NCBI GenBank assembly: GCA_036940085.1 | Contig: JALLBK010000152.1 | Coordinates: forward strand, 1-22,341 | Reading direction: 5' to 3' | Length of the DNA: 22,341 nucleotides | DNA from: Discostella pseudostelligera | Taxonomy: Eukaryota; Bacillariophyta; Thalassiosirophyceae; Thalassiosirales; Thalassiosiraceae | In this document: positions 1 through 8,333 of the stretch, in pieces | Layout of the letters: the number at the start of each line of letters is the position of its first letter | Numbering within the stretch: the first letter of the stretch is position 1 | The notes under the pieces: model-generated | Seen by the model: the letters and a program-made list of their open reading frames with translations, nothing else | What the model was told of the DNA's origin: nothing | Databases searched by the model: none | Position numbers and translations under genes: made by a program

Positions 1-243
1 GACGCGGCGTGGAGGATGGTGTCATCGACGCAAAGAATGCGGAGTCTGTCCGTCAGTTGGCGATAATTGGTACACTGGCATCGTTAGGAAAATCGCTAAA
101 TTAAATCAAACCCCATTTCGATTTTTGGATCTTTTGCTTTTGCCGATTTCGGATTTCAGATTTCAGATCTTTCCACTTCTTCGTCCTCCGCCTCAATCTA
201 GCGCCTCATTCATCCAAACATTCAGTATCCGTAGCCCATCACC

Positions 244-1152
244 ATGATGTTCTTGTCCTCGACCCGTCTTCTAGCCCTTCAACCTCGCTCAACTGTCAAT
301 GCAGCTGCGCGGATATCACGAGCAACGCAAAATGGGATTCTGGTGAGGCAGATCTCGCATGCCAAGACGTCGACATCGCCGGCCTTGTCGTCGCTCCTCA
401 TCACCGGCACTGCCGCCACTGCCACATATCTGTATGTCACTGGCAACAACATTACCGATCTCGCTCCAACAACAGTGCAATGCTCGGTGGGAGTTCCACT
501 GGGTGGAGAGCCAGTCATGCTTTCTCCATCGAAGGAGCCGGCAACCGGGATCCTGTTTCCGAGGCTGTGTAATGGAATGACGCTGGTAGGGTGCGGCGTG
601 CGTATCAAGTGGGGCTTTGTCAAGGTGAGTTGCATGCATGTGAAATTCGTTATTAGCATTCTATTGGGAGAGAGAAACTCAGTGTTCTGAAATGATGTAC
701 CATTGGCTTCTCGGTTGCAGGTGTATGCAGTCGGTACGTACGTTGACCCGTTAGCCATGTCAATTTTGAAGAGCCAGGGCGAAGCGGAAGTAAAGAAGGC
801 GTTACTGGATCCAAACTATCCTCGGACAATTCGTATTGTTATGAACAGGGATCTATCCATTGATAAATACACATCCGCCATCATCGACGCGCTGGAGCCA
901 CGCATGCATGGGGAACAACTCGAATCTCTAGAGGAATTCAAAAAACTAAATCCTCCCGTCGACTTGATTAAGGGGGCCGAGATGGAAATGACAATCCGGG
1001 GAGATGTTCTTCTATACAAGAACGCTGTGGGAGGATTGGGTCAGATTAAGAGTGCTGTGTTTACGAAGGCCATGTGCGATGTGTTTTATGGGACAGATGC
1101 TGTTAGCCATACCCATTTGGAGAGCGTTGTGTCGGGCGTGAAGACTTTGTAG
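244..1152 (+). CDS. Chalcone-isomerase-fold protein, probably mitochondrial (2 exons)
   Basis: Two exons, 244-624 and 721-1152, join in phase 0 across a 96-bp intron (GTGAGT donor, TTGCAG acceptor) to give about 270 residues. Residues 1-45 are rich in Arg, Ser and Ala with no acidic residues, like a mitochondrial presequence. A weakly hydrophobic stretch follows at about 50-66. From about residue 80 the protein matches the CHI fold: GVPLGGEP, then GCGVRIKWGFVKVYAVGTYV across the splice, then GDVLLYKN. By eye, the conserved Arg (R120) and the Tyr of DKYTSA are kept. The positions of catalytic Thr48 and Asn113 of true plant chalcone isomerases appear to be Tyr and Ala. True flavonoid isomerase activity is therefore unlikely. 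Yeast Aim18/Aim46 are mitochondrial CHI-domain proteins and the closest known analogue in layout; fatty-acid-binding CHI proteins are the alternative. The start at 244 has a CACC ATG context. Confidence 0.8.
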
Positions 1153-1272
1153 ATTTCGAGTATGTTGTGTAAGATTGCTCATGCATAATATTGATGTCGN
1201 TGTGTCGGGCGTGAAGACTTTGTAGATTTCGAGTATGTTGTGTAAGATTGCTCATCCATAATATTGATGTCG
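1128..1272. repeat. 72-bp direct duplication flanking a single N
   Basis: Bases 1128-1199 and 1201-1272 are identical except for one position (G at 1183, C at 1256) and are separated by the only N in the window (1200). Copy 1 holds the last codons and stop of the CHI-like gene. Copy 2 repeats that coding end in non-coding sequence. The arrangement is what results when two overlapping contig ends are joined without being merged. Confidence 0.9.
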
Positions 1273-1566
1273 ATGTACAAATTGCTTGGCTGGACAAGGG
1301 CTTCCGATAGTTGGTTTGGTGGCGATCGGGGTTGTGGCTTGTCAATCATTATCTAATCGTCCGAAATGACTTTGCTGATGGAAGGATTCTACCTCAACCA
1401 GTTCCGTTCTGTCATCAAAGATTTTTTGATTGACGAATATCTCAACGATTATATTACTGTCCTAGTCATACATATGCATCTACTAACATGCACTGTTCCG
1501 ATGAATTATCCCTTTCTGGGCCCTCATTTGTAACTTCATCTTTCCTCATCATCGTCGAGGATAGTA
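1153..1566. other. Convergent 3' spacer between CHI-like and SulP genes
   Basis: This 414-bp stretch lies between two genes that end towards each other. Apart from the second copy of the 72-bp duplication (1201-1272) I see no coding frame with family features and no clear motif. It should contain both 3' UTRs. Confidence 0.6.
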
Positions 1567-3530
1567 TCACACACAAGTAGGGAAAATTGCTGCAGTACAA
1601 GCAGTCAGCAAATTTGAATCCTTCTCCTTACTACTTTCTGTCTCGTGTTCAATAACATCCTTTTCTTCAATAATGTCGTCAATTTCTTCACGAGGATGAG
1701 TCGTTGGACGTTGGTTGCCATACATCATGTTGTCATCATCTCCTACTTCTTCACCCAACGCATCATCATCCAATTCCTTCCGTTCCTTTCTCCTCGCGAG
1801 GTAGGTGCGAAGAGCTCCAAATGCAAAGATTCCCACGGCAATTACAAAGAATAGAAGCGTTGCCACATCCAACATAAGACACGCTGCAGTAACGATCAAC
1901 ATGATGAGCACGTCTAGTCTCGCAATGTTGAACTGGGGAGGCAGCTTGTCGCGTGTCGAGTTAGGCAGGCAGGTGGTAAAGGTGGCCGCAATCGATCGCC
2001 ATTGAATGAACGAGCAGGCAGTGGCAATAGAAATGCCTGATATGGCACTCAATGGAATGAAATCAATAACTGGATAGCCCCAAGTGATGAATGCGAATAC
2101 AAGTGCGCCCGTCAAAAAGGTACTGAGGCATGATGTGCCAAACGTCCTATCTGCAAGTACAGACATGTTAACGACTCCAGAGCCGCCCATACCACCCATC
2201 AAACCACTAACGATATTTGCACCGCCCTGGCCGATAAGGACGAGGAAGCCAGGTCCTTGGGATTTGTCGAGAAGATCAACAACATTGAGCGCGATGGCAG
2301 TTTCGGTGAATTGAGTCGCAAAGAGTGCGGAGCCATATCCAAGGATAAGCTTCCAGCTTTCCCAAGAGGCAAGCGACGGCAATGAGTATTTGGAAGAGAA
2401 GATTGTTTCCCATGGCGTTTCGACCTTCAAGAATGCGCGATGATCAAATTATATGGTTTAGTATCGAAGTGTACATGATAACTGCAATTGTAATTGATAC
2501 TCACATGTGTGCCCCCATAGTCACCGATCAACGGAGTTCCAGCACCACACGTCCTCACTATCCCGAACTCCACACCAAGCACAACCAAGACACTCACAAG
2601 CGTGGCTGGCAAACACTTCGTGACCTTGGGTAAGAACATGCAAATAAGAAATGCGGTGGCAACTTCCCCAGCAAAAATTGCAAGGTCGAGTGTAGAGGAG
2701 ATCCATTCGAGACCTTTCCCGTAGTAGGAAAAGAGGGCAACGTTCCATGTAATCTCCACTGCAGGTGCAGTCCCATCGACGTTCCATCCATTGTCCAACT
2801 CTTCTTCAGACAGCGGGAAGACTTTGGCATATCGTAATTGAAGTGCCAAGATGAAGAGGGCCATGGCATTGACCATTCCCACGACGACGACAGCGGGGAA
2901 TGCCGATACCAGCCGTCCAAGGCCGGCAAACGCAGCAATGCACTGCAACAGACCAGCGAACATGATCACGTATGGAACGAACATGATTCCCGATTCCTCG
3001 ACGACAGTGTTAGTTCGAACCAACCTATATAGCAACAACGCTGTCAATCCGCTAGCACTCGTGATCATACCCGGCCGTCCACCGACCACCGCCGTAATTA
3101 TATTGGTAATCCAACAGCTCTGCAATGCTGCCGAGGGAGGCAAACCGGCAATCAACGCATAACTAATACTATCCGGAATAAGTGACAACGCCACGATGAC
3201 ACCACTGATGAATTGATCGGCATTTGCTACCGTCCAACCTGCCAATCTGGAACAAATGTCGCATGGGTTCTTTGCGCAAGTGGGTACACAGAGACAACTG
3301 AGATCGGCACAAAAGGTTTCCACTTTGCGTTTTTCGGCATTCATCATTTCATCAAGTTCATTGTCTCCATAGCCTCCGTACTCATCGTCATATGCTTGGT
3401 CCTCGTTGTACTTGTACTTCTTGGGGTCGCCATGAGGGCTGACTTCAAAGCCGGCGGAATGATTGTCCAGCTCATCGTCAACGTCAAACGATTCGGATAC
3501 GCCGTATGATAGTGATGTAGCTTTCAGCAT
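1567..3530 (-). CDS. SLC26/SulP family anion transporter without STAS domain (2 exons)
   Basis: Exons 3530-2505 and 2424-1567 join in phase 0 across an 80-bp intron (donor GTGAGT at 2504, acceptor AAG at 2425), giving about 627 residues. Residues 1-70 are acidic and a Cys cluster follows (about 74-93). A polytopic membrane domain begins near residue 105. SulP hallmarks are visible: LIPDSISYALIAGLPPSAA near 117, GGRPGMITSASG near 150, and after the splice GQGGANIVSGLMGGMGGSG near 407. The family moves sulfate, bicarbonate, chloride or related anions across membranes; the substrate cannot be read from sequence. Most eukaryotic members end in a STAS domain. Here the last membrane segment is followed only by a charged tail of about 85 residues rich in Asp and Glu. 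The ATG at 3530 is the first in the frame and gives a complete membrane domain. The neighbouring bc1 subunit gene is divergent, about 720 bp away. Confidence 0.85.
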
Positions 3531-4249
3531 TGCATCTGTATTCTATCGTTGATTCGAAGGGAGGTTGTGTGTTTGAGGTCAGGAGCTTTTTGACTTGGAT
3601 GCACTCTCGAGATACTACTTCGTGTGAACGCAATTGAACCCAAAGGTCTCCGCTGTCACTGCCTGCATCTATCGAATCCAGCCAAATGAGTTATGCATGC
3701 ACGATATTCTTAATAAAGATGATGTATTCCTTGATTCGGAAGACCCATCAGTACGCCAGTTCAACGCATTGATAGAAGGTTTGAGAGATATTGCCCTCTG
3801 TACAATACTAGTACTTGGTTGCTGCAGGTGGCGGCAATCAATTGAGAGTGACATCAAATTGGGCGAATTGATTTCTTTCTCAAACGGTAATGGGGCGAGA
3901 AACACTCGAAAAGGAATATATAGGAATTCCTACGCATGTTGTGCGATCCTTCTCGACGGCGACGGCCAGTAGCAAGACAAGGCGACATACACCGGACGCC
4001 CGCCAGACGACGACACAGCAACCCCTTGAAAAGAAACCCATGGTGCTGCATGCTGTGAGCAAGACATGAAAGTCAACCAGTTTTAGCGAGATTGATTACT
4101 CTTTTGCTGTAGCCATTATCGCCAAATTATGCTCACCTTTCGTGTCTTGACCGACGCGGTGCCGCCTGTGCTTTGCCTCCGCCGCCCGCCGCCGCCCGCC
4201 GCCGCAGACGACGACCCCTACTACTACTAGCCACTCTCGTACCACCACC
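3531..4249. other. Divergent intergenic region between SulP and QCR7 genes
   Basis: This 719-bp stretch must hold the promoters and 5' UTRs of two divergent genes. Short open frames on both strands (for example 3634-3972 +) show no family features. The only distinct structure is a CCG-rich tract just before the QCR7 start. No TATA box or repeated motif was recognised. Confidence 0.6.
4179..4205. repeat. CCG-rich imperfect triplet tract in QCR7 leader
   Basis: Runs of CCG interrupted by single extra C bases (CCGCCGCCCGCCGCCG pattern) lie about 45 bp upstream of the QCR7 start codon, probably in the 5' UTR. It is a simple low-complexity tract with no evident coding role. Confidence 0.7.
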
Positions 4250-5118
4250 ATGGCGCTCCGAATGCTTTACGATAAGGCGATGGGATTTGCCGCCAATCAG
4301 TACCGGACGGTGCTTGGCAATCAGCTTGCCCAATACGGTGAGTTCGTATTGTCGTTGAGATATTTTTGGGCGCGAGGGCTGGGTGTAGGATGTCTGACGG
4401 CTGCGGCGACGACGACGAATCCACTCGACAATTATGACTCGGTGGGAGGCGCCGGGGAGCCTTGTATCGGCAAGCGCTTTTTTGGGGGGGAGAAGCGAAA
4501 TGACAATATCTTGGAAGTATGTGAACCCGGGAATGCAACATTTTCCATCGACCAGACCAACAGTCCTCCGTAGCTGTCACTGATTTGAGCAATACTTTGC
4601 CGGTCGATTGTAAATTTTACAGAACGAATCTGTAGTGCAGCAGGGTCCATTCTATATATATTTTGCGCACATTGTTGTCATTATCATGAAGATTGATGGG
4701 GGGAATGTTTGTGAGATTTTTCATTGCATTAAGCGAACACAATTTTCTTGAAGGGGGGTTCGGTGAAGGTCGTTATTGTTTCGATCGAAGGAAGAGCTTG
4801 GATTTCAACTGTACACCTCAATGATAACCTACTCACACTCTATGTTGACTACTACCAGGCCTTCGTTATGAGGATCTTCTCAACGAAGATCAAAAGGAGG
4901 TGAAGGAGGCTCTCGAACATGCCGATCCGGATGTGCTCACCGCCCGCACGCGTCGTCTGAAGCGTGCCATCGACCTGAGCTTCAAGAGAAAGAGCTTGCA
5001 AACTTATGCTCCCGATATGGAGTTGGATATTTTTAAGAGAGAGATTTACCCTGATATTGAAAAGATTAGAGCAAGGGATAATGAGTATGCTCAGCTCAAC
5101 GCACACAAATCGCAGTAA
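4250..5118 (+). CDS. QCR7: Cytochrome bc1 complex subunit 7 (14 kDa, UQCRB/QCR7 family), 2 exons
   Basis: Exon 1 (4250-4337) and exon 2 (4859-5118) join in phase 1, giving about 115 residues, the usual family length. The splice restores the family hallmark YGLRYEDLLNE, followed by VKEALEHADPDVLTARTRRLKRAIDLS in two adjacent blocks and the C-terminal helix ELDIFKREIYPDIEKI. The protein is a matrix-side subunit of respiratory complex III with no membrane segment. It is nuclear-encoded and imported, usually without a cleaved presequence, which agrees with the short N-terminus. The start has a strong CACCACC ATG G context. The intron (4338-4858, GTGAGT to CAG) is 521 bp, much longer than others here. 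The gene converges with the mitochondrial carrier gene, 267 bp away. Confidence 0.9.
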
Positions 5119-5385
5119 AAGAATTACTTCACGGTAGATTGCGGTTTGTTTTTTAGAATTGGAGTTTCAGTGTTAGGGCCTGTATTGATACCAGAGTAAT
5201 CTGATAATATCAATCATTATTAATTTGCGTACTGTATTAAGAAGTGTCAGGGGTAGGCACAACTGAGGGTGAATTGATTTGCTGCGGGTACCACAGGGGA
5301 ATAGCGGCGGCGGGGGAGCGTGGTGTTGAATTCGTTTACGATGTAGCTCCGCGTATGTAATTGAAATTCCATTAAACAAGTCACG

Positions 5386-6404
5386 TCACTTCGAGTTCGA
5401 CGATAAAAATTTAGCCACGGTCTCATATGTCAAAAAGCCAATGGCGGAAGCAGGGATTGCTCGGACGAGTTTGAGTGAAAATCCTTTGTACAACCCTTGC
5501 ACTACATGACCACCCGATTCGTCAACAAGGACCTTTGCTGTGGCAAGTATACCTTTTCCCGACCCTGCCTGGATGCGAGTTTTAATAAGATCAAATGGGT
5601 ATCCCACGCCCCATGCCGTCGTCGCAGCGAATGCCCCAGCAAGCATGGGAGTTGCAATATCGTCTTCGGGTGCTTTCGTTCCACCATTTGACCTTTTCCG
5701 ACACTCAGTCAATTCCGTTTTTGCGTACTCATACGAAGCGAACCAAACTCCATGAGGTAACCCATCTCGAAGCAATGTCGCTCCCAAACCCTTCCACGCA
5801 CCAGCTGATGAAAATATGCCGCGACAAACATTAATGGTTGCAGATGAGGCACTTTCACCTACGACTTGCTGAGTGACTTTTACCAATTCAACCTGAAACA
5901 CAATGCAGAAAAAGAATGTTTGGTCCATAACGGTATGGAAATGCGTATAGTAAATGTAGCCAAGAACACCCGACAGAGTGAAGAGAGATCAATTCTTACC
6001 GGCGACATGACAAATGATTGTAAAACACCCCCGGTGCACCCTCCGACGAAAACACCCTTCAATACATGTTTGCCATCACTCGAACCATTAGATTCACTCC
6101 ACCTCTTACCGGCTCCATATCCTGTCATGAGAAGTGCGTTTTGAATAGGAACAGCCCCAATCATGGCAGAACTTCCCCTCCACAGCGAGGTGACACCAAA
6201 ATTAGACACCATCCCACGAAATATGTTCAAACTGACCGCTCCAGATTTAGGTGGGACTTTTTCCGCCCCATTCGCCGCCGACTGCTGAATGCTAACTTTG
6301 GCTTGCATCCGAGTGAGAACGGTGTCAATTGGTTGGCATGCTAGGACGGACACGCCACCGGAGACCCAACCGGAAGCAAAGTCTACCCATGCGTCATCCG
6401 ACAT
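5386..6404 (-). CDS. Mitochondrial carrier family (SLC25) protein, 2 exons
   Basis: Exons 6404-6000 and 5892-5386 join in phase 0 across a 107-bp intron (GTAAGA donor, TTTCAG acceptor) to give about 303 residues, the standard carrier length. All three SLC25 repeats are present: QPIDTVLTRMQ in repeat 1, SPVELVKVTQQ restored across the splice in repeat 2, and YPFDLIKTRIQAG in repeat 3. Late in repeat 3, LVRAIPASAIGFLTYE resembles carnitine/ornithine-type carriers and the SLC25A45/47/48 group, but substrate remains a guess. It should sit in the mitochondrial inner membrane. I chose the ATG at 6404 (MSDDAWVDF) because carriers begin close to repeat 1. The in-frame ATG at 6578 would add 58 residues including a His-Gln run, unlike the family. 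It is divergent from the SDR gene. Confidence 0.85.
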
Positions 6405-6417
6405 GGCGATATCGTTG

Positions 6418-6438
6418 TGTTGGTGTTGGTGTTGGTGT
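6418..6438. repeat. Short GTGTTG microsatellite in carrier leader
   Basis: About three and a half copies of TGGTGT lie just upstream of the carrier start and would read as His-Gln repeats if the upstream ATG were used. More likely it is in the 5' UTR. Confidence 0.6.
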
Positions 6439-6704
6439 CGAGAGGAAGATTTATCGCGAGAGGGCTCTTTCAGATGTTGAAACGGATGCTGATGGAAGAC
6501 AAACGATGTCAAATTCACATCATCCGTTGTCCTGGAGATGCCAATAGCAATAGACCAAGAATTTGTTGTCAATCCCAACCAAAATCACCAATCACCACTT
6601 CCGAGAAGATGGATGAATGAAGAAGCAGCTGCAGCTGCATTTTGCAGCCCGCCGCCGTCCGCCGTCCGGTCCGACACGAAGAACAAAGACACAAAGAAGA
6701 GGGC

Positions 6705-6834
6705 TCCCGCCAAAAAGTTGATGGCTCTAATTAAGATGTCTTCCCGCCATTTTCACCCAAATTTTCTTCGCCAAATGTTCTCTTCCCGCCGTTTTCACCC
6801 CAATATTGTACGCCAAATAATTTCTCTTCCCGCC
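6705..6834. promoter_or_regulatory. Cluster of four TCCCGCC (E2F-like) motifs in a divergent promoter
   Basis: TCCCGCC occurs on the + strand at 6705-6711, 6742-6748, 6784-6790 and 6828-6834. The two middle copies sit in a 42-bp imperfect direct repeat: TTCCCGCC, A or G, TTTTCACCC, and later CGCCAAAT at 6769 and 6811, also 42 bp apart. The first copy continues into CCAAAAA, matching an E2F-type TCCCGCCAAA site. The interval separates the carrier and SDR genes, so it probably serves one or both. Factor identity is inferred from the motif only. Confidence 0.55.
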
Positions 6835-6898
6835 ACAGCCACCACTCACGCACATGCAGCCTGCCACAGCCCACACATACAGCAGATGAAACCAGCAT

Positions 6899-8302
6899 AT
6901 GGTATCTACTCGCTCCAGCATACAATACAGCCGCCACAACCCACAGCCACAAAAAACATCCATATCAATGTCAATGTTCTTGAACATCATGAACAATATG
7001 AAGATGTGTCGGCATCAACAATACCAGCATCAACTGATATTCCTACTTGCCGTGGCATTGGCAACATCGGCGGATGCCTACATCTCTATTGTCACCGGTG
7101 CCAATGGGTTTGTTGGTCGGCATGTGGTGTACGCGCTACTTCAGAAGCACTACAGTGATCCAAAGTACAAAGTGTCGCCAGAGCCAACAATCATTTGCCT
7201 CGTTCGTCCCGAGAAAGTTCAATATGAACAATCATTTTGGAATGCACATGGGAATGAATTCCAACAATCTCGAACTGATGAAAAGAGTTTATGCGTTAAA
7301 GTAATGCCCTACGATATGCTGGACAACGGTGAAACATTGAATGATGCCATGGAGGCCGCCATCAAAGGGAGAACATCGACGTCGTCATCTGCCTGTCCCA
7401 TCTGCGTTTACCACATTGCATCCGTATTCGGACCCACTCCAGACCCAATACAAACTGCAAAAGGCAACGTACAATCATCAGAAGATGTTATAAGAACACT
7501 CAACAAATTTTATGATCGCCATCCGAATTCCAAGCTTCGAGTGGTTCTAACATCGTCAATGGCTGCGGTACGGGCCACCGACCAACCACCTCTGAATGGG
7601 AAATTTTACACTCATCGTGATTGGAATACTCTCAGTGAGCTCAACGAGAATAATTGGGGTTCATGTTACCAGTGGTCCAAGGCGGAGTCAGAACGTAGGG
7701 CTTTGGAGTTGGTTCGAGAATGCAATGACCGGTATGCAAAAGATAACGACGGCACTGGCAGAGAAATCACAATGATAGCACTCTGCCCGAGCTTTGTTTT
7801 TGGCCCACCATGTCCAATACCTGTGGAAAAGAGAGAGGATGCAACAGATACTACTATGGCTGGAGGAGGTAGCTCCTCTTACTCGTTGACGCTCATCGGT
7901 CAATGGCTGCGTGGAAACTCGCCAGTGCAGAGTCGTCTCTGTGCAGACGTAAGAGATGTTGCCAAAGCACACTTGGTCGCGGGCACAATGACAAACCTAC
8001 CGAGATTAGATGCCGATAGGAGATACATCTTATCCTCGGAAGTGCGGCTGAGTTCAGAGGCTACTGCTGAAGCATTGCTTCGGGGAGTAGTACGGGCGCA
8101 GGAGAAACGCGGAACACCATGCATCGCCATCGACGCAAGTAAGATATCATTTGACAAACAGTTCACAGGAGGTGCAATTTCGATTGGCATGCGAGAAACA
8201 GATGCTTCGGAACGACTGGAAGAAGATCTGGGGATTGTCTTTCGATCCGTCGAGGAGACAATGCAAGATACTGCCGAAGCACTGCTAAGCTCAATGCAAT
8301 GA
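6899..8302 (+). CDS. Extended short-chain dehydrogenase/reductase (NAD-dependent epimerase/DFR-like), secretory-type N-terminus
   Basis: A single open exon encodes 467 residues from the first ATG. VTGANGFVG (about 65-73) is the Rossmann glycine motif of extended SDRs. Strand motifs VYHIASVFGP (about 170) and VVLTSSMAAVR (about 215) follow, then the catalytic YQWSK (Y257, K261). RYILSS near the C-terminal part is typical of dihydroflavonol-4-reductase/cinnamoyl-CoA-reductase-like members. The fold uses NAD(P)H; the substrate is unknown. Just before the Rossmann strand is a hydrophobic stretch, QLIFLLAVALATSADA, shaped like a signal peptide with a likely cut after ADA. The best start for that is an internal ATG (6968, 6992 or 7004), since the first one puts about 45 polar residues ahead of it. 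The domain begins directly after the putative cut, leaving no room for a plastid transit peptide, so ER or secretory location is more likely. It stops 31 bp from the convergent GT14 gene. Confidence 0.8.
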   Translation: MVSTRSSIQYSRHNPQPQKTSISMSMFLNIMNNMKMCRHQQYQHQLIFLLAVALATSADAYISIVTGANGFVGRHVVYALLQKHYSDPKYKVSPEPTIICLVRPEKVQYEQSFWNAHGNEFQQSRTDEKSLCVKVMPYDMLDNGETLNDAMEAAIKGRTSTSSSACPICVYHIASVFGPTPDPIQTAKGNVQSSEDVIRTLNKFYDRHPNSKLRVVLTSSMAAVRATDQPPLNGKFYTHRDWNTLSELNENNWGSCYQWSKAESERRALELVRECNDRYAKDNDGTGREITMIALCPSFVFGPPCPIPVEKREDATDTTMAGGGSSSYSLTLIGQWLRGNSPVQSRLCADVRDVAKAHLVAGTMTNLPRLDADRRYILSSEVRLSSEATAEALLRGVVRAQEKRGTPCIAIDASKISFDKQFTGGAISIGMRETDASERLEEDLGIVFRSVEETMQDTAEALLSSMQ

Positions 8303-8333
8303 TGTTGTGAAGGTTACCATAATATGTACAATA

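Noticed and set aside
3634..3972. Open frame in the SulP-QCR7 spacer
   Set aside because: No family features, weak start context and no neighbouring splice sites that extend it.
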